Shown here one piece after another: positions 1 to 6,408 of a DNA stretch of 7,810 nucleotides. Both the position numbers and the translations under genes were made by a program. The DNA lies in contig JAISNS010000253.1 in the NCBI GenBank assembly GCA_031276105.1, forward strand, positions 1-7,810. Direction: 5' to 3'. The notes beneath the pieces are model-generated. The model had not been told where the DNA came from and searched no databases. It saw nothing but the letters and a program-made list of their open reading frames with translations. The stretch is from Dysgonamonadaceae bacterium. Its GTDB lineage: Bacteria > Bacteroidota > Bacteroidia > Bacteroidales > Azobacteroidaceae. The stretch's first letter is position 1. Every line of letters begins with the position of its first letter.

Positions 1-21
1 GAAACGTTCGGCATCGAATAA
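1..21 (+). CDS. Possible 3' end of an upstream + strand gene
   Basis: Reading from base 1 gives E-T-F-G-I-E followed by TAA at 19-21, and a strong terminator hairpin starts 20 bases later. That spacing is what one expects at the end of a gene convergent with the rhomboid gene. Six codons carry no family information and the other forward frames are also open here, so this is only an inference from position. Confidence 0.25.
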   Translation, partial: ETFGIE

Positions 22-40
22 AGGAGAAAGGGAGAAAAGG

Positions 41-76
41 AAAAAGGAGATATTTTTTAAGAAATATCTCCTTTTT
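41..76. terminator. Bidirectional intrinsic terminator
   Basis: A perfect inverted repeat of 15 bp (41-55 with 62-76) encloses a 6-base loop. Its arms start with a run of A and end with a run of T, so either strand yields a hairpin with a U-rich tail. It lies between the possible upstream + strand gene and the - strand rhomboid gene, which fits a shared terminator for convergent transcripts. Confidence 0.8.
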
Positions 77-86
77 AGTTGTGCCG

Positions 87-236
87 TTACAACTGTCGCC
101 GGCTTTCCGGTACCGGATCGAGCGCACATCCCAATCCGGGTGAAGCAACCGGCTTACTCATATTCAAACATCTTGACAAAATTTTGGTGTAATTACCAAA
201 CGCTTTGATGTATTTGTCTCGCTTCGCGCCACTCAT
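87..236 (-). CDS. Doubtful 49-aa ORF overlapping the rhomboid stop codon
   Basis: An ATG at 236-234 overlaps the TGA of the rhomboid gene (ATGA arrangement) and opens a 49-codon frame that starts M-S-G-A-K-R-D-K-Y and ends before the terminator at 41-76. The overlap would suit translational coupling, and the frame fills the space up to the terminator. Against it, the product is basic and matches no family I recognise. The second half (S-P-G-L-G-C-A-L-D-P-V-P-E) reads like translated non-coding DNA. I list it only because of the start-stop overlap. Confidence 0.2.
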   Translation of the reverse strand: MSGAKRDKYIKAFGNYTKILSRCLNMSKPVASPGLGCALDPVPESRRQL

Positions 237-841
237 AACTCTTCCTCTTCCTCTTCTTCTTCCGGTTTTTGCGGACCGTAATTCCTGAATACAACGGCAC
301 AAATCAATCCGCTGACGGCGCCGGACAAATGCCCTTCCCACGAAACCGACGGATCAACCAGTTCCGCTACGGGAAACATGTTCCATACGGCGCTCCCGTA
401 TAAAAAGGCAACTAATAAGGAAATGGCCAGTAAAGGAACATATTTCCTGAAAATCCCGCTGAAAAACAGGAAAAAAGAAAGCGCATAAATCAATCCGCTG
501 GCGCCGATATGCCAAGATTCCCGCCCCCATAACCAGGTGAAAAAACCGGACAATATCCATAAACAGGGAAAAACGGCAAAACTCAATTCCTCGTAAAAAT
601 AAAACATACACCAACCCAAAACCAATAAAGGAACCGAATTGGAAAATAAATGACCGGCGCCGGAATGAATCAACGGTTGCGTCAATATACCCCATAAACC
701 GGAAATTCGTCCCGGAAAAACGCCCCATCGATACCAATCGACTCCTAAACTATTTTCCAATAACCAAATAATCCATATTATCAGGACAAATAAAGCCGGA
801 AAAGTAAGTGAATAGATAATTTTCTTCGTTTCAACTCTCAT
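233..841 (-). CDS. Rhomboid-family intramembrane serine protease
   Basis: This 202-residue inner-membrane protein should cleave transmembrane substrates inside the bilayer with a Ser-His dyad. The rhomboid signatures are present in order: H59 and the H64-L-F-S-N68 motif (oxyanion/stabilising His and Asn), the catalytic serine in G-A-S115-G, and the catalytic histidine in E-G-H171-L-S-G near the last helix. Hydrophobic segments at about 10-29, 58-80, 86-106, 111-131, 134-152 and 168-186 fit the six-helix core, and the length is normal for the compact bacterial form. The C-terminus is odd: after P193 come eight consecutive Glu (194-201) and a Leu, encoded by a GAA/GAG run at 239-262. The ATG at 841 is the natural start, since the hydrophobic helix follows a short basic N-terminus. 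The gene is transcribed away from the glycogen operon and has no obvious functional link to it. Its substrate cannot be inferred. Confidence 0.9.
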   Translation of the reverse strand: MRVETKKIIYSLTFPALFVLIIWIIWLLENSLGVDWYRWGVFPGRISGLWGILTQPLIHSGAGHLFSNSVPLLVLGWCMFYFYEELSFAVFPCLWILSGFFTWLWGRESWHIGASGLIYALSFFLFFSGIFRKYVPLLAISLLVAFLYGSAVWNMFPVAELVDPSVSWEGHLSGAVSGLICAVVFRNYGPQKPEEEEEEEEL

Positions 842-928
842 TTCTTTCTAAACACTAATAAAAACAATAAATATTTATAAAAGCTTGTAAATGCGTGCAT
901 TTAGTGAAACGCTCCATTAGATGCCTGA

Positions 929-936
929 CAAAATTA
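929..936 (-). promoter_or_regulatory. Candidate -7 element for the rhomboid gene
   Basis: On the - strand this reads TAATTTTG, an exact match to the Bacteroides -7 consensus TAnnTTTG. It lies about 90 bases upstream of the rhomboid ATG. No clean TTTG is seen at the -33 distance, only a T-rich tract, so the call rests on one element in AT-rich DNA. Confidence 0.35.
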
Positions 937-966
937 ATCAAAAAACAGAAAAAAAAGGAATAAAAT

Positions 967-997
967 TTTGCATAATAAATAATTCATTGTATTTTTA
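967..997 (+). promoter_or_regulatory. Candidate Bacteroides-type promoter of the glycogen operon
   Basis: TTTG at 967-970 is followed after 19 bases by TATTTTTA at 990-997, which matches the -7 pattern TAnnTTTG in all but the last base. Initiation a few bases downstream would leave a leader of roughly 25 bases before the ATG at 1028. No strong Shine-Dalgarno sequence precedes that ATG, which is usual in this phylum. The surrounding DNA is very AT-rich, so chance matches are possible. Confidence 0.45.
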
Positions 998-1027
998 ATC
1001 TTTCAAATCATATTAAAATGTCGAACA

Positions 1028-2971
1028 ATGGGATACCTTAAATTTGATAAAACGCTTCTTATCAACTTGGAAGAATCTTTGAAACGGGAGATTCTACGTA
1101 CCAATCGTAGCGGAGCCTATCACTCTACGACGATTGTCGATTGTAATACCCGGAAGTATCACGGCTTGCTGGTAATTCCCGTTCCGCAGTTGGATAATGA
1201 CAATCACGTTATCCTCTCTTCGTTGGACGAAACGGTTATTCAACACGGAGCGGAATTTAATTTGGGCGTACATCAATATCCGAATTACCATTTCAGCCCG
1301 AACGGACATAAATATGTCCGCCGCTTCGAATTTGATTCTGTGCCTTATACCATCTACCGGGTGGGCGGCGTGATTCTCAGTAAAGAAAAAATCTTTACTC
1401 AATTCGAAAACCGGATATTGATTAAATATACCTTAATGGACGCTCATTCGCCTACGCTTCTGCGTCTCAGGCCCTTCCTCGCTTTCCGGAACGTTAATAT
1501 CCTGACTCATAAAAATGCGGCGGCCAACGCCAATTATGTCGAAATAGAAAACGGAATCAAAACCCGGATGTACGACAATTATCCCGACTTGTTCATGCAA
1601 TTCAACAAACCGGCAACGTTCGTCCATAATCCCGACTGGTACAACGATATCGAATATTCCAAGGAAATGGAACGCGGATTTCCCTTTAAAGAAGACCTGC
1701 TCGTTCCCGGTTATTTTGAACTGGAAATTCAAAAAGGCGAATCCGTCTATTTTTCGGGAGGCGACACGTTCATCGATCCGGCTATGATTGCCGAAAAATA
1801 CACGGAAGAATCTCAAATCCGAACGCCACGCTCAAGTTTTTACAACTGCCTGAAAAATTCAGCACAGCAATTCTATTACCGTCCTACCGAAAACGACGCT
1901 TATTTAGTGGCCGGTTATCCCTGGTTCAAAGTCCGGGCAAGAGATTTATTTCTTTCAACTCCAGGCTGCACGCTGGCCATCGACGACCCGGTGCGCTTCG
2001 AGAAGATTATGGCGACCGCCACGCCGGCGCTCCGCAATTTCATGACCGAAAACAAAGCAGATCCGGTTATCCGGGAAATAGATATACCCGACGTGCTGTT
2101 GTGGGCAATCTGGGCAATGCAACAATACGCAAAAGACCGGGGCATTGAAAAAGGCAACGAACAGTACGGCGAGTTGATTCAGGAAATTATAACCTATCTT
2201 CTCGACAATAAACACCCCAATCTGAAAGTCGATGACACCGGATTGCTTTACACCAACGGAAAAGAAAAACCGGTTACGTGGATGAATTCCACCGCCAACG
2301 GTAAACCAATCGTACCCCGTTCGGGTTATATTATAGAATTTAATGCTTTGTGGTATAATTCACTTAAATTTGCTGCGGAATTGGAACGCACCGCCAACCG
2401 GAACGACCGGGCGGAATGTCTGGAACAATTCGCGACAAAAGCCGGAACGTCATTCGTCAATACATTCGTCAACGGCTACGGGTATCTGTTCGATTATATC
2501 GACGGCAATTATGCCGACTGGAGTGTTCGCCCAAACATGTTGTTTGCGGTTTCTCTGGACTATTCCCCGTTGAACCGTTCACAAAAAAGAACTGTTTTGA
2601 ATATTGTTACCAAAGAACTGTTAACGCCGAAAGGCATCCGTTCGCTGAGTCCCAAAAGCGAAGGGTACCGGCCGTATTATGTCGGCCCTCAATACGAACG
2701 CGATTTGGCTTATCATCAGGGAGCTGTTTGGCCGTGGCTGTTAGGCCCCTACCTGGAAGCCTACCTGAAATTGTATCAATACAGCGGGATTTCGTTTGTA
2801 GAGCGAATGTTGATTGGTCTGGAAGAAGAAATGAATACGCACTGTATCGGCACTATTTCCGAAATTTACGACGGAAATCCGCCTTTCGATGCGCGCGGAG
2901 CCATTTCTTTCGCTGCTAATGTAGCGTCGATTTTAAGAATATTGAAATTATTGGAAAACTTTAATAAATGA
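1028..2971 (+). CDS. Glycogen debranching enzyme (amylo-alpha-1,6-glucosidase, bacterial/archaeal type)
   Basis: This cytoplasmic enzyme is expected to hydrolyse alpha-1,6 branch points of glycogen or a similar alpha-glucan. The 647 residues match the usual length of the archaeal/bacterial debranching family. The N-terminal domain (about 1-260) carries the family signature L-R-T-N-R-S-G-A-Y ... N-T-R-K-Y-H-G-L-L (23-48). The C-terminal (alpha/alpha)6-barrel domain (about 270-645) contains A-G-Y-P-W-F-K-V-R-A-R-D306 (295-306), T-W-M-N ... E-F-N-A-L-W-Y-N (417-444), E-R-D-L-A-Y-H-Q-G-A-V-W-P-W (557-570) and I-S-E-I-Y-D-G (610-616), all in the expected order. The R-A-R-D motif replaces the G-R-D seen in many relatives; from memory, Bacteroidales members share this. 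It is the first gene of the operon, its TGA overlaps the next ATG by 4 bp, and no truncation or frameshift is seen. The ATG at 1028 gives the conserved N-terminus M-G-Y-L-K-F-D-K. Confidence 0.93.
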   Translation: MGYLKFDKTLLINLEESLKREILRTNRSGAYHSTTIVDCNTRKYHGLLVIPVPQLDNDNHVILSSLDETVIQHGAEFNLGVHQYPNYHFSPNGHKYVRRFEFDSVPYTIYRVGGVILSKEKIFTQFENRILIKYTLMDAHSPTLLRLRPFLAFRNVNILTHKNAAANANYVEIENGIKTRMYDNYPDLFMQFNKPATFVHNPDWYNDIEYSKEMERGFPFKEDLLVPGYFELEIQKGESVYFSGGDTFIDPAMIAEKYTEESQIRTPRSSFYNCLKNSAQQFYYRPTENDAYLVAGYPWFKVRARDLFLSTPGCTLAIDDPVRFEKIMATATPALRNFMTENKADPVIREIDIPDVLLWAIWAMQQYAKDRGIEKGNEQYGELIQEIITYLLDNKHPNLKVDDTGLLYTNGKEKPVTWMNSTANGKPIVPRSGYIIEFNALWYNSLKFAAELERTANRNDRAECLEQFATKAGTSFVNTFVNGYGYLFDYIDGNYADWSVRPNMLFAVSLDYSPLNRSQKRTVLNIVTKELLTPKGIRSLSPKSEGYRPYYVGPQYERDLAYHQGAVWPWLLGPYLEAYLKLYQYSGISFVERMLIGLEEEMNTHCIGTISEIYDGNPPFDARGAISFAANVASILRILKLLENFNK

Positions 2972-4233
2972 TGAAAGCGTTAATGTTCGGATGGGAATTT
3001 CCTCCTCACATTTTAGGGGGGTTGGGAACGGCAAGCTACGGCTTGACCAAGGGAATGGCTATGCAAACCGATATGGAAATTACGTTTGTGATGCCGAAAC
3101 CCCGGGGAGATGAAGACCAAAGTTTTCTGCGCATAATCGGAGCCAATCATACGCCGGTGGTTTGGAAAAATGTTTCCTGGGAAGAAGTGCAGGGAAAAAC
3201 CGGCAAATACATGGATACGCAGTTATATTACGATTTACGAAATCATATCTATGCCGATTTCGGTTATTTTTATACCGATTCGTTGGGCTGCATCGGTTTT
3301 TCGGGTCGCTATCCCGAAAACCTGCTGGAAGAAATAAACAACTATTCGATTGTTGCCGGCGTAATTGCCCGGACGTTGGATTTCGACGTCATCCATTCGC
3401 ACGACTGGCTGACGTATCCGGCCGGAATTCATTCCAAATCCGTTACCGGAAAACCGCTGGTGATTCATGTCCATGCAACCGATTTCGACCGGAGCCGGGG
3501 AAAAGTCAACCCCCGCGTATATGCCATCGAAAGAGACGGAATGGATCATGCCGACCACATTATCACGGTCAGCCATTTGACGCGCAATACGGTGATCGAA
3601 AAATACGGACAGGATCCACGCAAAGTAACCACCGTCCACAATGCGGTAGAACCGTTAAGCCGGGAAATCGAAGCCATCAAATCAAACAAGGGAACCAAAG
3701 ACAAAGTGATCACTTTCCTCGGGCGAATCACCATGCAGAAAGGGCCTGAATACTTTGTCGAAGCCGCCGCCCGCGTTTTGAAGAAAACCGACAACGTCCG
3801 TTTCGTCATGGCCGGTAGCGGCGACATGATGAATCAAATGATTCGCCTGGCGGCACAGCGCAAAATCTCGGATAAATTCCATTTCACCGGTTTCATGAAA
3901 GGAAAGCAAGTCTATGAAGTATTGAAATCGAGCGACGTTTATGTGATGCCTTCGGTTTCCGAGCCGTTCGGCATTTCCCCCCTGGAAGCAATGCAGTGCG
4001 GCGTTCCAACCATCATTTCCAAACAGTCGGGATGCGCCGAAATACTGGAAAATGCTATCAAAACCGATTATTGGGACATCGAAGCAATGGCCGACGCCAT
4101 GTATTCGATCATCACCTATCCCTCCATGTCCGAATACCTGAGAGTGGAAGGCAAAGCCGAAGTCGATCGGATTACCTGGGAAAAAGCCGGTCTAAAAGTC
4201 AGAAATATATACAATCAAATACTTAATTGGTAA
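2968..4233 (+). CDS. GT-B glycosyltransferase, probable glycogen (alpha-glucan) synthase
   Basis: The 421-residue product is expected to extend alpha-1,4-glucan chains from a nucleotide-activated glucose in the cytoplasm. The N-terminal half opens with L-M-F-G-W-E-F-P-P-H-I-L-G-G-L-G (5-20), the glycine-rich acceptor/donor loop of glycogen-synthase-like enzymes, followed by H-S-H-D-W (143-147) and H-V-H-A-T-D-F-D (167-174). The C-terminal GT-B domain has the donor-binding Arg/Lys pair in L-G-R253-I-T-M-Q-K258-G and an E-x7-E motif, E332-P-F-G-I-S-P-L-E340. The family lies between classical GT4 and GT5, and the sugar donor (ADP- or UDP-glucose) cannot be read from the sequence. Two adjacent ATGs (2968 and 2971) overlap the debranching-enzyme stop, so translation is probably coupled. 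I keep the upstream one, but the second is equally possible and changes one residue. The tight linkage to a debranching enzyme and a GH57 protein supports the glycogen role over a cell-surface glycan role. Confidence 0.91.
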   Translation: MMKALMFGWEFPPHILGGLGTASYGLTKGMAMQTDMEITFVMPKPRGDEDQSFLRIIGANHTPVVWKNVSWEEVQGKTGKYMDTQLYYDLRNHIYADFGYFYTDSLGCIGFSGRYPENLLEEINNYSIVAGVIARTLDFDVIHSHDWLTYPAGIHSKSVTGKPLVIHVHATDFDRSRGKVNPRVYAIERDGMDHADHIITVSHLTRNTVIEKYGQDPRKVTTVHNAVEPLSREIEAIKSNKGTKDKVITFLGRITMQKGPEYFVEAAARVLKKTDNVRFVMAGSGDMMNQMIRLAAQRKISDKFHFTGFMKGKQVYEVLKSSDVYVMPSVSEPFGISPLEAMQCGVPTIISKQSGCAEILENAIKTDYWDIEAMADAMYSIITYPSMSEYLRVEGKAEVDRITWEKAGLKVRNIYNQILNW

Positions 4234-4253
4234 ACACAAAAAAAATCTATCTT

Positions 4254-5582
4254 ATGAAAACAGTATGCTTTTATTTTCAAATCCATCAACCTTTCCGTCT
4301 GAAACGTTACCGCTTCTTCGACATCGGCGCCGATCATTACTATTATGATGATTTTTCAAACGAAGATATTATCCGGGGAATCGGCGAACGTTCCTATATC
4401 CCGGCGAACAACATGATGCTGGATTTAATCAAAGAATACAACGGTAAATTCAGAATTTCGTTTTCCATTTCGGGCATAGCCCTCGAACAGTTGGAAATTT
4501 ATATGCCCGAAGTCATTGACGGGCTAAAAGAACTGGCCAAAACCGGTTGCGTAGAGTTTCTTTCCGAAACCTACAACCATTCGTTGTCTTCACTTTCAGA
4601 CCCGGAAGAATTTAAAAAACAGGTGAAAAACCATGCCGGTAAAATCGAATTGCTCTTCGGTCGGCAACCCAAAGTATTCCGCAATACCGAATTGATTTAT
4701 TCGGACGATATTGCCTTGCTCGTTTCGGAAATGGGATACCAAACGATGCTTTTGGAGGGCGCCAAACACGTTTTAGGCTGGAAAAGTCCTAACTATCTCT
4801 ACACCTCGTCCGTCGCGCCCAGGTTAAAACTGATGCCCCGCAATATGCGTTTTTGCGACGATATATCGTACCGGTTTTCCAATTACGACTGGAATGAATA
4901 TCCGTTGGTTGCCGACAAATTTGTTAAATGGATTGCCGCCGCTCCCGAAGAAGAGCAATTGGTCAACATCTTCATGAATTACGAAGTATTGGGCAGTTTA
5001 CAACCGGCGGAAACGGGGATTTTTGAATTTTTCAAAGCCATTCCGCGTTTTGCGTTAGCCAAAGGAATCGAATTTTCGACGCCCTCCGAAGTTTCCAACA
5101 AGATGAAACCGGTAGGGCCGCTTTCCGTTCCCTATCCCTGTTCGTGGGCGGGCGAAGAAAAAGACATAAGCGCCTGGACGGGTAACGTGCTGCAAAAAGA
5201 AGCCGTAGAAAAATTGTACGGAATCGCCGAAAAAGTGCACATGGTACGCGACCGTCGTATCTTGCAGGACTGGAATTACCTGCAAGCCAGCGATCATTTC
5301 AATTACATGAGCACCAAACTTTTCCCCGGCCCAAGCGTGTACAGTCCCTACGAAAATGCCTACGACGCATTCAATAATTACATGAACGTCCTGAGCGATT
5401 TCATCGACCGGGTACACGGCCAATTTCCCGAAGGTGTGGAAAACGAAGAGTTGAACGCCTTGATGACGACCATTCTCAATCAGGAAAAAGAAATCAAACG
5501 TCTGGAACAGGAAATAGCCAAACTGAAAACAAAGAAAAAAATACCTCCGAAAAATGTAGAACAGATAATCGTTTCTTCATGA
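4254..5582 (+). CDS. GH57 alpha-amylase-like protein with altered catalytic Asp position
   Basis: The 442-residue protein belongs to glycoside hydrolase family 57, whose members hydrolyse or transfer alpha-1,4-glucans through a Glu nucleophile and an Asp acid/base. No signal peptide is visible, so it acts in the cytoplasm. Visible landmarks are H11-Q-P (region 1), F-S-I-S-G (70-74), R-N-T-E146-L-I-Y-S with the presumed nucleophile, and W-A-G-E-E-K-D (298-304). In region 4 many relatives carry an Asp in a D-Y-E-T-F-G context. Here the sequence is M-N242-Y-E-V-L-G-S-L-Q (codon AAT, 4977-4979), so the acid/base appears replaced by Asn and nearby residues also differ. The enzyme may be inactive, altered, or a glucan-binding homologue. 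Residues about 400-430 form a charged heptad-like coiled coil. I chose the ATG at 4254, which gives M-K-T-V-C-F-Y-F-Q-I-H-Q-P, over an in-frame TTG at 4227 that lies inside the end of the previous gene. It is the third gene of the operon, 20 bp after the synthase. Confidence 0.9.
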   Translation: MKTVCFYFQIHQPFRLKRYRFFDIGADHYYYDDFSNEDIIRGIGERSYIPANNMMLDLIKEYNGKFRISFSISGIALEQLEIYMPEVIDGLKELAKTGCVEFLSETYNHSLSSLSDPEEFKKQVKNHAGKIELLFGRQPKVFRNTELIYSDDIALLVSEMGYQTMLLEGAKHVLGWKSPNYLYTSSVAPRLKLMPRNMRFCDDISYRFSNYDWNEYPLVADKFVKWIAAAPEEEQLVNIFMNYEVLGSLQPAETGIFEFFKAIPRFALAKGIEFSTPSEVSNKMKPVGPLSVPYPCSWAGEEKDISAWTGNVLQKEAVEKLYGIAEKVHMVRDRRILQDWNYLQASDHFNYMSTKLFPGPSVYSPYENAYDAFNNYMNVLSDFIDRVHGQFPEGVENEELNALMTTILNQEKEIKRLEQEIAKLKTKKKIPPKNVEQIIVSS

Positions 5583-5613
5583 TTTCGAGCGGCTGTCTCA
5601 AAAAGAAGTTGTC

Positions 5614-5646
5614 ATTGCGGGCTTGACCCCATAGCCGTCAGGTTAA
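5614..5646 (+). repeat. Left arm of 33-bp perfect inverted repeat (REP half plus IS end)
   Basis: This stretch is the exact reverse complement of 6348-6380. The outer 16 bases are the remains of a REP-like palindrome containing the 11-mer GGGCTTGACCC (5619-5629). The inner 17 bases, CATAGCCGTCAGGTTAA (5630-5646), are the insertion-sequence terminal repeat. The repeat stops abruptly on both sides. Confidence 0.9.
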
Positions 5647-6364
5647 GGGGTTCCGGATATAGTTATATAGTTATCAATTAATACTTTCATGAGTATCAAA
5701 CGGGCAGGAAAGCGGAAGCACACACACCAGCGAACGATAGAAATAGAAAACGAAAGGGAAAAATTGGAACAAGAAACCGTTGGCAACCGGCATATAATTT
5801 TTTGTTTTTAAGAAGTAAAGTATTTCGAGTCAAATTCCTCCGTAGCCCCGATAATCCGTCTCCATGTGCGCCGGCAGTTTGAATTTCGTAGAATCTTTTA
5901 TCCTCACCTGATGAAAAGAGTTGAAAAGAGCCGGATGGTAAATGCTTTGCAAGTGCTCTTGTATGACCTCGCGCAATACGGATTTAACAAAGCAAGTACA
6001 AGCTTTGTTGAAACGCTCGTCTAAAGATTGTTTCGTTATCTTAATCCCGTATTGGCTTTCCAGACGGGAAACCATAAACGACAAACTGCTGTTGTCACTG
6101 CGCGATGCGCAATAAAACAGCAACTCAAAAAATACATCCGGACTTAATTTGGAGCGACGATGAAAAAATTTCGTTAATTCCGCCTGTGCCTGTAAATGAG
6201 GTCGACTCAATAGCTGCCTGATTGTTTCTACATACTAATCGATACTTTCATTTGAGAGTACCCTATTATTTATAGCGATTTTTTTAGCTCACTACGAACA
6301 ACCCCGAAAAATATTCTATCTGTTTGAGTATTGACAGTTTGGTGGAATTAACCTGACGGCTATG
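5630..6364 (-). mobile_element. Internally deleted IS4-family (IS231-like) insertion sequence
   Basis: The boundaries come from the terminal repeats CATAGCCGTCAGGTTAA (5630-5646) and its reverse complement (6348-6364). From memory these resemble the IS231-group ends (CAT...CCATCAA.TTAAG). The flanking 11-mers, GGGCTTGACCC and GGGTCAAGCCC, fit the GGG-N5-CCC target preference described for IS231A, with the 11-bp target size of that group. At 735 bp the element is about half the size of a complete IS of this kind, and it keeps only the N-terminal third of a transposase on the - strand. Positions 5647-5829, between the transposase stop and the left end, show no recognisable transposase coding, so the middle and 3' part of the gene have been lost. 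It should not move unless a related transposase acts on its ends. Confidence 0.82.
5830..6210 (-). pseudogene. Truncated IS4-family transposase (N-terminal fragment)
   Basis: The 126-residue frame matches the N-terminal part of IS4/IS231-type DDE transposases: a helical region (E-L-T-K-F-F-H-R-R-S-K-L-S-P), a G-I-K-I-T-K-Q-S-L-D-E-R-F-N segment (55-68), and the first catalytic aspartate in V-R-I-K-D106-S-T-K-F-K-L-P. Shortly after Y-R-G-Y-G-G the frame hits TGA, and the remaining DDE core (second Asp and Glu) is absent, consistent with an internal deletion near 5830. Continuing one frame over gives a short E-F-D-S-K, possibly a scrap of the next conserved segment. The start is a TTG at 6210; the frame stays open up to a TAG at 6237-6235, and no in-frame ATG is found, so the 5' end may also be damaged. 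Not expected to be functional. Confidence 0.85.
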
Positions 6365-6380
6365 GGGTCAAGCCCGCAAT
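6348..6380 (-). repeat. Right arm of 33-bp perfect inverted repeat (IS end plus REP half)
   Basis: Reverse complement of 5614-5646. Positions 6348-6364 are the right IS terminal repeat. Positions 6365-6375 are the 11-mer GGGTCAAGCCC, and 6376-6380 (GCAAT) continue into the interrupted REP-like palindrome, followed by CCCCC at 6381-6385. Confidence 0.9.
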
Positions 6381-6408
6381 CCCCCGATTAAATGTTCTGC
6401 GTCTTTCA

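Noticed and set aside
2416..2919. Long + strand frame inside the debranching enzyme gene
   Set aside because: It lies wholly within the well-supported debranching gene in another frame; the Arg/Cys-rich translation has no family features.
3162..3749. Long + strand frame inside the glycosyltransferase gene
   Set aside because: Shadow of the glycosyltransferase; the Arg-rich translation shows no domain.
4227..4253. Upstream TTG start for the GH57 protein
   Set aside because: It lies inside the last codons of the preceding gene, while the ATG at 4254 gives the conserved N-terminus directly before the H-Q-P motif.
5689..5811. 40-codon + strand frame rich in Lys/Glu inside the IS remnant
   Set aside because: Short, opposite to the transposase strand, no recognisable family, and inside a decayed element. 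I could not rule out a fused foreign fragment but have no support for one.
5611..6385. Invertible promoter or phase-variation switch bounded by the 33-bp inverted repeats
   Set aside because: The inner 17 bp are IS ends, the outer part is the target palindrome, the enclosed DNA is a transposase fragment, and no invertase or outward promoter is evident.
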